The notes beneath the pieces are model-generated. The model saw only the letters and a program-made list of their open reading frames with translations. It was not told where the DNA came from and ran no database searches. From assembly GCF_035474595.1 (NCBI RefSeq), contig NZ_DATIND010000160.1:1-40372 (forward strand): a DNA stretch of 40,372 nt, read 5' to 3'. The DNA is from Longimicrobium sp. GTDB taxonomy: Bacteria > Gemmatimonadota > Gemmatimonadetes > Longimicrobiales > Longimicrobiaceae. Both the position numbers and the translations under genes were made by a program. Within the stretch, counting starts at the first letter, position 1. Each line of letters starts with the position of its first letter. Shown one piece after another: positions 18,258 to 25,035 of the stretch.

Positions 18258-19196
18258 GTGGCCGTGCCCGAGGCCATGCGGCGCAACTTCGCGGTGCTGG
18301 TGCCGGCGTTCGACGAGGTCGACAACATCCCCGCGCTCTTCCGCGAGCTGCGCGAGACCTTCGAGCGGCACGACCTGGCCGGCGAGCTGATCGTGGTGGA
18401 CGACGGGTCGACCGACGGGACGTACGCGGCCGCGGTGCGCGAGGCGGAGCGCTTTCCGCGCGCGAAGGTCGTCCGGCACCGGAGGAATCTCGGCAAGACC
18501 GAGGCGATGGTGACGGGGGCGATGGCCGCCGAGACCGAGTACCTGGTGCTCTTCGACGCCGACCTGCAGCACTCCACCGAGGAGATCCCCCGCTTCCTGG
18601 CCCGCCTGGGCGATGGCGTCGACATCGTGTGCGGGCGCAAGGTGGGGCAGTACGAGAAGGCGGCGGTCAGCGGCATCTACAACCGCATGTCGCAGCGCCT
18701 GTTCGACATCCCGGTGCGCGACCTGAACGCCATGAAGGCGTTCCGCACCGAGATCCTGCGCGAGATCCCCCTCCGCCACGACTGGCACCGCTTCTTCGTG
18801 GTCCTGGCCCACGCCGAGGGGTACAGCGTGGGGGAGATGGACATCACCCTCTTCCCCCGCCGCGCCGGCGTGGCGAAGTACAGCGGGAAGCGCCGCGTGC
18901 TGGTGGGGGTGGGCGACCTGATCGTCGTCTGGTTCTACCTGAAGTTCAGCGAGAAGCCGATGCAGTTCTTCGGCGGAAGCGGGCTGATCCTGATCCTGCT
19001 GGGGCTGCTGGTGGGGCTGGCGACGGTGGTGCTGCGCGTGGGCAACTGGATGCCGCCCTTCGGCTACCGCCCGCTGCTGACGCTGGTGGTGCTGCTGGAG
19101 ACGATCGGCTTCCTGCTCTTCGGCTTCGGCTTCATCGCCGAGCTCATCGCCACGCTGCGGGCGGAGGTGGAGCAGCTGCGGCGCCGCGCGGGGTGA
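18258..19196 (+). CDS. Family 2 glycosyltransferase with two C-terminal membrane helices
   Basis: About 312 residues. The GT-A domain begins 'FAVLVPAFDEVDNIPALFRE', with 'IVVDDGSTDGT' and the DxD motif in 'LVLFDADLQHSTEEI'. 'NRMSQRLFDIPVRDLNAMKAFRTEILREI' matches the polyprenyl-phosphate transferase (DPM/ArnC/GtrB-like) subgroup. Two hydrophobic helices at the C-terminus ('LILILLGLLVGLATVVL' and 'LLTLVVLLETIGFLLFGFGF') anchor it. It probably loads a sugar on undecaprenyl phosphate for envelope glycan modification. The start is uncertain: GTG 18258 follows GGGGGAG at good spacing, and ATG 18276 is an alternative. It is the last gene of the operon and is followed by a strong terminator. Confidence 0.88.
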   Translation: MAVPEAMRRNFAVLVPAFDEVDNIPALFRELRETFERHDLAGELIVVDDGSTDGTYAAAVREAERFPRAKVVRHRRNLGKTEAMVTGAMAAETEYLVLFDADLQHSTEEIPRFLARLGDGVDIVCGRKVGQYEKAAVSGIYNRMSQRLFDIPVRDLNAMKAFRTEILREIPLRHDWHRFFVVLAHAEGYSVGEMDITLFPRRAGVAKYSGKRRVLVGVGDLIVVWFYLKFSEKPMQFFGGSGLILILLGLLVGLATVVLRVGNWMPPFGYRPLLTLVVLLETIGFLLFGFGFIAELIATLRAEVEQLRRRAG

Positions 19197-19256
19197 CCGG
19201 CCCCGGCATCGGGGTGAGGCGGAGATCGAACAGCGCCGAGAGAGCAGGAGTGACAG

Positions 19257-19288
19257 CGAAGCCCGCCGGGACCACCCGGCGGGCTTCG
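19257..19288 (+). terminator. Terminator of the kdsB-rpoN-GT2 operon
   Basis: A 14-bp perfect stem, CGAAGCCCGCCGGG at 19257-19270 and its complement at 19275-19288, with loop ACCA. It lies 60 bases after the glycosyltransferase stop. The T tract is weak, but the stem is strong and the position fits. Confidence 0.7.
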
Positions 19289-19347
19289 TCATGAATCCCT
19301 CATATCATCCAGCAAGGATTACGTGCGCTGCCGGTTCACCGGGCGGA

Positions 19348-19593
19348 TCACGGCCCGATGTAGCCGATGCACCCGCAGAAGCCCTGCCGCAAGCAGGCGC
19401 CATCGCGGTAGTACTGCGACTGGCAGTAGTTCCGGCAGATCGTCCGTGATCCCGGGTCATCGTACACGCAGGTCCCGTCGGCGGCGGGAGCCCCGCGCGG
19501 CACCGCCAGCGCCTGGGAGGCTCCGAATCCGAGAGAGCCCACGACAACGGCGCCGAGCAGCCCGTGGCGCAGGTGGGAAAGCGACCGGCTCAT
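19348..19593 (-). CDS. Secreted six-cysteine peptide with invertebrate-defensin (CSalphabeta) cysteine spacing
   Basis: 81 residues. A clear Sec signal peptide (residues 1-30: basic start, hydrophobic 'LLGAVVVGSLGFG', cleavage after 'SQALA') precedes a mature peptide of about 51 residues with exactly six cysteines. Spacing is C-x10-C-x3-C-x9-C-x5-C-x1-C. The C2-x3-C3-x9-C4-x5-C5-x1-C6 part equals that of insect defensins such as sapecin. 'DGACLRQGFC' fits the gamma-core G-x-C-x(3-9)-C. C1-C4, C2-C5, C3-C6 pairing is predicted. The start ATG 19593 is fixed by GGAGGA 5 bases upstream; the longer frame back to 19797 lacks this. The fold and antimicrobial or toxin role are inferred from spacing only. 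It could also be an unrelated disulfide-rich exported peptide. It lies 207 bases downstream of the M28 peptidase gene on the same strand. Confidence 0.75.
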   Translation of the reverse strand: MSRSLSHLRHGLLGAVVVGSLGFGASQALAVPRGAPAADGTCVYDDPGSRTICRNYCQSQYYRDGACLRQGFCGCIGYIGP

Positions 19594-19639
19594 GACGTCC
19601 TCCGGCAAAGGTACGACCCGCAGGAATGCGGATGCCATC

Positions 19640-19669
19640 TGGAATGATTTCACGTTATGTCTCATTCCA
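19640..19669 (-). promoter_or_regulatory. Dyad upstream of the defensin-like gene
   Basis: TGGAATGA at 19640-19647 and TCATTCCA at 19662-19669 are perfect 8-bp inverted repeats separated by 14 bases. They lie 47-76 bases before the peptide start, in a locally AT-richer stretch ('TTTCACGTTATGT'). Overlapping the dyad, a minus-strand TTGCCG, 17 bases, TAACGT could be a weak promoter. The arrangement suggests an operator. Confidence 0.4.
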
Positions 19670-19800
19670 ATGGACGGCAAGTGTTCCGCCCCGCGGATAC
19701 CCGGGATCGCTCCTTTTCCTCCCGCTGCCGGCGAACTTTCCTGATCGCGGAACGAGCCACGGATCCGGGTGGTTCGCTGCCGGTCGTCATCCCCCACCCG

Positions 19801-21382
19801 CTACTGTTGGCAGGCGCTGCTGGGGCGGGGGAGAGGCGCGGTGATGGCGGGGCGCGCCGGGCGGTTGGCCAGATCCGCGGCCAGATCGCCCGTCAGCGCC
19901 GTTACCCGCGCCATCTTCTCGTAGTCGAGCGTGGCCGCCTCGTCGGCCGGCGTGTGGTACTGCGGGTGGAGCGAGGAGGTGAGGAAGACCACGGGGATGC
20001 CGAAGCGCGCGAAGCTGGCCTGGTCCGAGCGGCAGTAGACGCGCTGCGGATGCCGCGGCGCGTCGAGCGACCAGTCCAGCGCGAACGGCCGCGGCTGGCG
20101 CGCGTTCACCGCCTCCACCGCGTCGCCCACCTCCGCCGACAGCCGCCGCGCGCCCAGCACGAACAGCGCGTCCGGCGCGTTGCGCCCGATCATGTCCAGG
20201 TTGAGGTAGGCCACGATCGAGTCCCGCGGAACCGTGGGGTGCCCGGCGAAAAAGGCGGAGCCCAGCAGCCCGTTCTCCTCGCCCGTGTGCCAGATGAAGA
20301 GCAGGCTGCGCGCGGGCCGCTCCCCCGGACGGAAGCGCGGCGAAGCGGCGGGCGGTCTCCAGCAGCGCGGCCACGCCGGACGCGTTGTCGTCCGCCCCGT
20401 TGTAGATGGAATCGCCCGCGACGGGGGTGCCGACGCCCAGGTGGTCGTAGTGCGCGCCGAGGGCGACGTACTGGCCGCGGAGCCGCGGGTCGCTCCCGGG
20501 GATCACCGCCACGATCTCCTGTCCCTCCGCGGTCTCCACCGTGTCGCGGATGCGGTAGCTGAGCGTCCCGGCCAGCGGGCGCGTGTCCCGCGCGGTGCCG
20601 AGCGGAGCGCCGAGCGCCCGCTCCAGCGCGGCCGGGCTCACCAGCAGCACCGGCGGCGCGTTCAGCTCGCGCCGCGGCTGCGGGGCGCCCGGCTGCCCGT
20701 TGCGCGCCAGGTCGGCGCGGCGAGCCAGCTGCCGCGCCAGCGCGTCCTCGGCCAGGAAGACGACGGCGGGGACGCCGCTGGTGGGGCGCATCAGCGGCGC
20801 CACCTCGAAGATCGGCGGGAGGGGGAGCTCCGCGTCTTCCGCCGCCAGCGCGCCGGTGTGGAAGACGGGGACGCGCCCCGCCACCCGCTCCGGCTCGGCG
20901 AGGAGCGCGGTGCGCGCGGCCACGTCCGAGACGTAGCCCGCGTACAGCAGGGTGCCCTCGCCACGCGCGCGGTAGGTGCGGGGGAGGAAGTTGAGCACCA
21001 GCGGCACCGCCTCGCCCGGCGCCAGCGCGGTGCGGCCGCGCGGCGTGGTGACGGTGACGACCGCGTTCACGCGCCGGCGCTCCAGCGGCACGCGCTGGAC
21101 GAATCCGCCGTTCTCGCCCGCCGGCTCCAGCCCCAGCGCGCGCGCCGCCCGGACCAGGTACTCGGCGGCGGAACGGGCGCCCGCCGTGCCGGTCTCGCGA
21201 CCGCGCATCGAGTCCGCGGCCAGCACCTCCACACGCGCACGCAGCGCCTCCGCCAGCGCGGGCGGCGAGGGCACGGACGCTGCCCCGGCCTGCGCGGCGA
21301 TGCGCGTCCCCGGCGCGAGCGCCGCCAGCCCGGCGAGAGCTCCGGCGCGGAAAACCAGCCATCGGCGCGTGGGTCCGCTCAC
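19801..21382 (-). pseudogene. M28-family metallopeptidase, broken by a one-base frameshift
   Basis: The N-terminal frame runs from a GTG start at 21382 (AGGAG 6 bases upstream). It carries a possible twin-arginine signal ('TRRWLVF' then hydrophobic), a PA-domain-like insert and the first zinc ligands in 'GAHYDHLG' and 'YNGADDNASG'. After 'FAALPSG' the reading frame is lost. The rest continues one frame over: 'LLFIWHTGEENGLLGSAFFA' (catalytic Glu pair), 'YLNLDMIGRN' (Asp ligand) and 'SLHPQYHTPADE' (last His ligand), stopping at 19801. A run of five C on the plus strand (20322-20326) where four would restore the frame explains the break. All catalytic residues survive on the two halves, so a recent mutation, a slippage site or a sequencing error are all possible. 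Role if intact: exported aminopeptidase of the PepQ/Lap type. Confidence 0.85.
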
Positions 21383-21556
21383 TCGATCTCCTCTTGCGTG
21401 GGTGTCCGCGCTGCCATCCTCCGGCGGAAAATGGCTGGGGCATCTCCCATCGCGCTACCGGGTGAGACGGATTGCGCACGGCGGCCCGCGCGGCGCATGT
21501 TCTCTCGCCCGCTCCTGCCGTCTTCCGTCCGGCAATTCCTCCTGCTCTCTCCCTCG

Positions 21557-22288
21557 ATGAAGCGACCGCCGACTGTGCTCGTGCCTCGCGACGAGTGCCT
21601 CCGCGCGAACCCGTACCTCGCGCACGAGGTGGTGGGGTGGCAGCGGACGCACGCGCCGGACGAGGATCGGGAGGCGTGGATCGCGGAAGTGTGCGACGCT
21701 GTGGAGCCGGATCCGGCGCTGCGGGTCGCGGAGAGCTTCGTCATCCATCACCCCACGCACCGGATCGACGAGGCTGCGGAGGAGATGGGCCCCGCGCTGG
21801 GGCAAATGCTCGCGCCGTTCGGGGACGCCGCGCTGACCTTTCTGCACGCGCCGAAGAGCGGGCGCTGGCCCACGCGCCGCCGCTCGCCGCCGATCCTGGC
21901 GATGTCGGCGGAGGAATTCCGGGAGATGGGGGCGGGGAAGAGCTTCGACGGTGGGATTCGCATTGATGCATCGGCCGCGGCCGCGGTATTCGCGCCCCTG
22001 ATGTGGACCGTGCGGATGGACATCGGCTACGGGCCCGTGTTCATCGCCCCCGGCCGGGCGCCGTTCGTCGCCAGCCTGTGCCAGCACGGCAACCTGCACG
22101 TAAACGTCTACGATGCGGCCGCCGTCGGTCCGCTGCGCGATGCGGCGCGAGACGCCGGGTTCGTGGAGTGGACCGACGGCACGTGCCGCGAGCGCACGGG
22201 AGAGGGCGCCATCCCCGGGCGCGGCCTGTTCACCGGCGCGCGGCCGCCGCGCTCGCGCGGGAAATTCCAGCGGAAGGATGCCGGCTGA
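21557..22288 (+). CDS. Hypothetical protein coupled to a DUF2278 protein
   Basis: About 243 residues, soluble, with no signal peptide or membrane helix. I do not recognise it. Visible features are a His-rich 'SFVIHHPTHRIDEAAEEMG' segment near residues 61-79, a hydrophobic 'APLMWTVRMDIGYGPVFIAP' core and a basic C-terminus ('PPRSRGKFQRK'). The start is uncertain: ATG 21557 lacks a good ribosome site, and an in-frame ATG at 21497 would add 20 residues. The stop overlaps the start of the DUF2278 gene by one base (TGATG), so the two are probably translated together and may act together. It is divergent from the M28 gene, with 174 bases between. Confidence 0.6.
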   Translation: MKRPPTVLVPRDECLRANPYLAHEVVGWQRTHAPDEDREAWIAEVCDAVEPDPALRVAESFVIHHPTHRIDEAAEEMGPALGQMLAPFGDAALTFLHAPKSGRWPTRRRSPPILAMSAEEFREMGAGKSFDGGIRIDASAAAAVFAPLMWTVRMDIGYGPVFIAPGRAPFVASLCQHGNLHVNVYDAAAVGPLRDAARDAGFVEWTDGTCRERTGEGAIPGRGLFTGARPPRSRGKFQRKDAG

Positions 22289-22995
22289 TGCCGATCCGCA
22301 ACTACGGCGTGCTGAAGGGGCGCGTGCTGCACGGCATTCCCGAGCACCGCCTGCGCACCCCGCACTACGAGATCCTGGTGGATGCCGGCGGAATCCGCTT
22401 CCGCGTCGCCGTCGACACGCGCTCGATGGACCGCGGGAGCCCGGACCTGCTCTTCTTCTGCGACGAAGATTTCCGTCACCCGCTCACCGGGGACCTGGAG
22501 GCGCTGGACGACGGATTTCACCCGCTCGGCGGCGGCGCGAGGCTGGACTACGTGCGCGGCGGCTTCGTGCGCCGCGAGCAGATGCAGCCGCTGCCGCTGG
22601 ACCGGCCGGGGCGCGACAACGACCTGAACGAGAAGGTCGGACACTGGGTGGAGATCGCCGCGTCGGACCGGGGCGTGGCGCTGTACGCGTTCGGCGGGCG
22701 CTGGGGGCCCGAGCCGCAGCGGCGCGATGCGGTGTTCGGCTTTCTCCCCGGCAACGGGCTGCACGACGTGCACATGAACCAGGGCAACCCGCCCGGCCGC
22801 CACGCGCACGACAACGGCGCCGGCCAGGACGGCGCGCTCTTCTTCCACCTGCAGCGCGAGAACCGCTGGATCGCGCTCTTCCTGGCCTTCCAGTCGCAGA
22901 GCTGGGAGGCGGATGGAGGCGGCCACACGCTGGAGCCGCACCCGGACGACCTGGGGAGATTCCATGGATACGGACAGAGCCACCGGCGCCGCTGA
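22288..22995 (+). CDS. DUF2278 family protein
   Basis: 235 residues. The N-terminus 'NYGVLKGRVLHGIPE' and the central 'GLHDVHMNQGNPPG' block are the recognised marks of DUF2278. They are followed by 'DNGAGQDGALFFHL' and 'WIALFLAFQSQSW'. The conserved His, Asp and Asn around 'DVHMNQG' look like a metal or phosphate site, but the family has no established function. No signal peptide. The start ATG 22288 overlaps the stop of the upstream hypothetical gene, and a strong hairpin at 23023-23056 ends the pair. Confidence 0.85.
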   Translation: MPIRNYGVLKGRVLHGIPEHRLRTPHYEILVDAGGIRFRVAVDTRSMDRGSPDLLFFCDEDFRHPLTGDLEALDDGFHPLGGGARLDYVRGGFVRREQMQPLPLDRPGRDNDLNEKVGHWVEIAASDRGVALYAFGGRWGPEPQRRDAVFGFLPGNGLHDVHMNQGNPPGRHAHDNGAGQDGALFFHLQRENRWIALFLAFQSQSWEADGGGHTLEPHPDDLGRFHGYGQSHRRR

Positions 22996-23022
22996 GCGCT
23001 CACGAATCGTGGCAGATGAAGG

Positions 23023-23056
23023 CCGCGCCGCAGAGGAAGCATCCTCTGCGGCGCGG
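23023..23056. terminator. Bidirectional hairpin between DUF2278 and the Cys-rich precursor
   Basis: A perfect 15-bp stem (CCGCGCCGCAGAGGA and its complement) closes a four-base AGCA loop and is followed on the plus strand by TTCTTTA. The converging genes end at 22995 (+) and 23083 (-), so it can serve both. Confidence 0.75.
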
Positions 23057-23082
23057 TTCTTTACGTCGCGTGGGGCGCCCCT

Positions 23083-23316
23083 TCAGCAGTCGGTCCAGCA
23101 GCTGTTGTAGCACCAGGTATTGGAGCACGCTTCCCAGGTGCAGTATGCGTTGTAGGGGTCCTGCGTGGGCTGCGTGCTGTTGCACATCCCATAGCACAGC
23201 GATTCCTTGCTGTCGCTGTCGTGCGCGGCCACGGTGCCGCGAGCGGCAGGCGCGGCGTGCGTGTCGAACGCCTCCACCTGGAGCGTGTCGACGTCGAGCT
23301 TCAGCTTCTTCCGCAT
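23083..23316 (-). CDS. Cys-rich lanthipeptide-like (pinensin-type leader) precursor peptide 1
   Basis: 77 residues. The leader 'MRKKLKLDVDTLQVEAF' followed by 'ARGTVAAH' matches the precursor at 39000-39212 ('MKRKLKLNVDALQVDSF', 'GRGTVRGH'). From memory it resembles leaders called class I lanthipeptide/pinensin type in Bacteroidota and Longimicrobium. The core (about residues 36-77) has seven Cys and many Ser, Thr, Trp and Tyr, e.g. 'CYGMCNST' and 'CSNTWCYNSCWTDC', and ends in Cys. There is no Sec signal. No LanB, LanC, protease or ABC exporter is nearby, so modification, if any, would be done in trans. The start ATG 23314-23316 has GGAGAG 6 bases upstream. Lanthionine formation is not shown by sequence alone. 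Confidence 0.7.
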   Translation of the reverse strand: MRKKLKLDVDTLQVEAFDTHAAPAARGTVAAHDSDSKESLCYGMCNSTQPTQDPYNAYCTWEACSNTWCYNSCWTDC

Positions 23317-23420
23317 GGTGTCTCTCCGGACTGAAGGGTGAACCGGTCGGTGATGATAGGAGAGGATGAAGCTTGCTTCCAGTCTGTTTCGGCGCAATGA
23401 GGACGGCGGAGAAGCGAAAA

Positions 23421-23454
23421 CGAGAGCCGCGGAGGATGCGTCCTCCGCGGCTCT
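23421..23454 (-). terminator. Intrinsic terminator after greA
   Basis: A perfect 15-bp stem (GAGAGCCGCGGAGGA and its complement) closes a TGCG loop. On the minus strand it is followed by GTTTTCGCTTCT, a moderate U tract. It lies 34 bases after the greA stop. The loop-proximal GAGGA/TCCTC matches the hairpin at 23023-23056, so similar stems flank the Cys-rich peptide gene. Confidence 0.78.
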
Positions 23455-23487
23455 CGTCATCTCCCGGACCGTCCTGGCGGCCTCTCG

Positions 23488-23979
23488 TCAGGCCGCGTCG
23501 CCCTGGTCGTCGACCATCTGCGGGAGGGTGGTCATCTCCTTGATCATCAGCTTGCGCTCCCCGCGGGGGAGCTGGAGCGATACCTTGTCGCCCTTCTTCT
23601 TCCCAATCAGCGTCTGCCCCAGCGGGCTGGCCACCGAGATCTGGCCGCTGTCGATGTCGATGTAGTCGCCGAAGACAAGCGTGTACGTCTCCTCCTCGCG
23701 CGTGCGCATGTCCACCACGGTCACGCGCGAGCCGAAGCCGATGCGGTCCGACGGGATCTCGGAAAGGTCGATCTTCGACAGCTCGCCGTAGCGCTTGGTC
23801 AGGTGGTTCAGGCGCGCCTGCACGAACTGCTGGCGCTCCAGCGCGCTCTTGTACTCGCTGTTCTCGCGCAGGTCGCCGTGCTCCACCGCCTTCTGAATGG
23901 CCTTCGGCAGGGTGATCTGCAGCTCGTGCGTCAGCCGCTCGATCTCTTCGCCCAGCTTGTTCTTCAGCTCTTCAAGCAT
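23488..23979 (-). CDS. greA: Transcription elongation factor GreA
   Basis: 163 residues. The N-terminal antiparallel coiled coil carries the acidic tip 'HGDLRENSEYKSA', whose Asp and Glu residues are inserted into the RNA polymerase secondary channel to trigger cleavage of backtracked RNA. The C-terminal FKBP-like domain has 'IGFGSRVTVVD', 'YTLVFGDYIDIDSGQISVASPLGQTLIGKKKGDKV' and 'LQLPRGERKLMIKEM'. The length is normal. It ends in 'DDQGDAA', slightly longer than usual. The start ATG is at 23979, the stop is followed by an intrinsic terminator, and it lies 75 bases downstream of the flippase-like gene on the same strand. Confidence 0.95.
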   Translation of the reverse strand: MLEELKNKLGEEIERLTHELQITLPKAIQKAVEHGDLRENSEYKSALERQQFVQARLNHLTKRYGELSKIDLSEIPSDRIGFGSRVTVVDMRTREEETYTLVFGDYIDIDSGQISVASPLGQTLIGKKKGDKVSLQLPRGERKLMIKEMTTLPQMVDDQGDAA

Positions 23980-24054
23980 CTGCGGTCAGCCGATGATGGT
24001 AACGTCGCCCATGTTCCCGAAGGGGCGAATGTAACCGTGTTGCGGGCAAACGCG

Positions 24055-25035
24055 CTACGTCTTTCCCGCTCGCGGCGCGGCGGGGCCAGCGGACTCGGTG
24101 ACGGCGGAGCGATCTGCCGACGAACGCCGGAACAGCGCCAGCACCAGCGCGCCGCCCAGCAGCTCGCCTGCGATGTTCCACAGGCGCGCGGCGATGGAGA
24201 TGAGGGCGGCCACGCCGACGGGTAGGAGGGGGAGGAGGAGCTGCTTCATCGCGTACTCGCGCACGCCCAGGCCGCCGGGGGCGAAGAAGACGATCCATCC
24301 CGCCGCGAACGAGAGCGCGTTCACACCACTGACCATCGGCAGGTGCGCGGGCGCCATCGGCGTCAGCGAGCGGAGGAAGAGCCAGTACGCGGCGCCGTAC
24401 ATTGCCCAGCTGGCCAGCGACATCGCCAGCAGCCCCAGGCCGTATCCCCACGAGCCGTTCCAGCGGATGGTCTCGCGCTTCAGCAGGCGGGGGATGATGC
24501 CGAGCATGGCGTTCAGGAAGCGCGGATGCACGAACCCCGCGGCCGCGACGGTCGCCGCGGCGCCGATCGCGATCACCGCAGGCGGAGGCAGGGCGGGGAA
24601 GAGCGGCGCGGCCAGCGTCCACGCGGAGACGAGGAGCGCGGAGAGGAGCGTGATTCCCGTGTGCACCAGCAGCGACGTCAGCAGCACCGCGGCGGAGAGG
24701 CCGGCCGAGCGGCTGAGCTGCGCGGCGGTGAGGAACTGGAAGACGGTGCCGGGGATGTAGCGCGCCAGGTTGGACAGGAACCAGATGCGCAGCAGCGTGC
24801 CGAAGCGCACCGGCGCGTGCTCGAAGCGGCGCAGCACCATCCCCCACACCCACACGCCCCAGACCAGCATCGCCACCAGCAGCGCGATGCTGGCGGCCAG
24901 CAGGAGCGGGTCCACCTGCCAGTCGAAGGCGCGGACGCGCGGCCAGTCGCGGGCGATGCTGCGGACGAGAAAGAAGGCCGCCGCCGCGATCAGCAGCGCG
25001 GTGGCGGCCTTCTTCCACGCGGGCGAGAGCTTCAT
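24055..25035 (-). CDS. LPG_synthase_TM / YbhN-type (UPF0104) flippase-like membrane protein
   Basis: 326 residues with about eight membrane helices. The conserved C-terminal motif 'FFAPGGLGVREYAMKQLLLP' (P-G-G-L-G-x-R-E) and 'FLSNLARYIPGTVFQFLTA' (Asn-Leu-x-R-Y-x-P-G) identify the aglycosyl-flippase domain shared with MprF and Aglycosyltransferase-associated YbhN proteins. Family role: movement or synthesis of modified lipids, often beside lipid-linked glycosyltransferases; the substrate is not known here. The ATG start overlaps the stop of the YfhO gene by 4 bases (ATGA), so the two are coupled. Confidence 0.85.
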   Translation of the reverse strand: MKLSPAWKKAATALLIAAAAFFLVRSIARDWPRVRAFDWQVDPLLLAASIALLVAMLVWGVWVWGMVLRRFEHAPVRFGTLLRIWFLSNLARYIPGTVFQFLTAAQLSRSAGLSAAVLLTSLLVHTGITLLSALLVSAWTLAAPLFPALPPPAVIAIGAAATVAAAGFVHPRFLNAMLGIIPRLLKRETIRWNGSWGYGLGLLAMSLASWAMYGAAYWLFLRSLTPMAPAHLPMVSGVNALSFAAGWIVFFAPGGLGVREYAMKQLLLPLLPVGVAALISIAARLWNIAGELLGGALVLALFRRSSADRSAVTESAGPAAPRAGKT

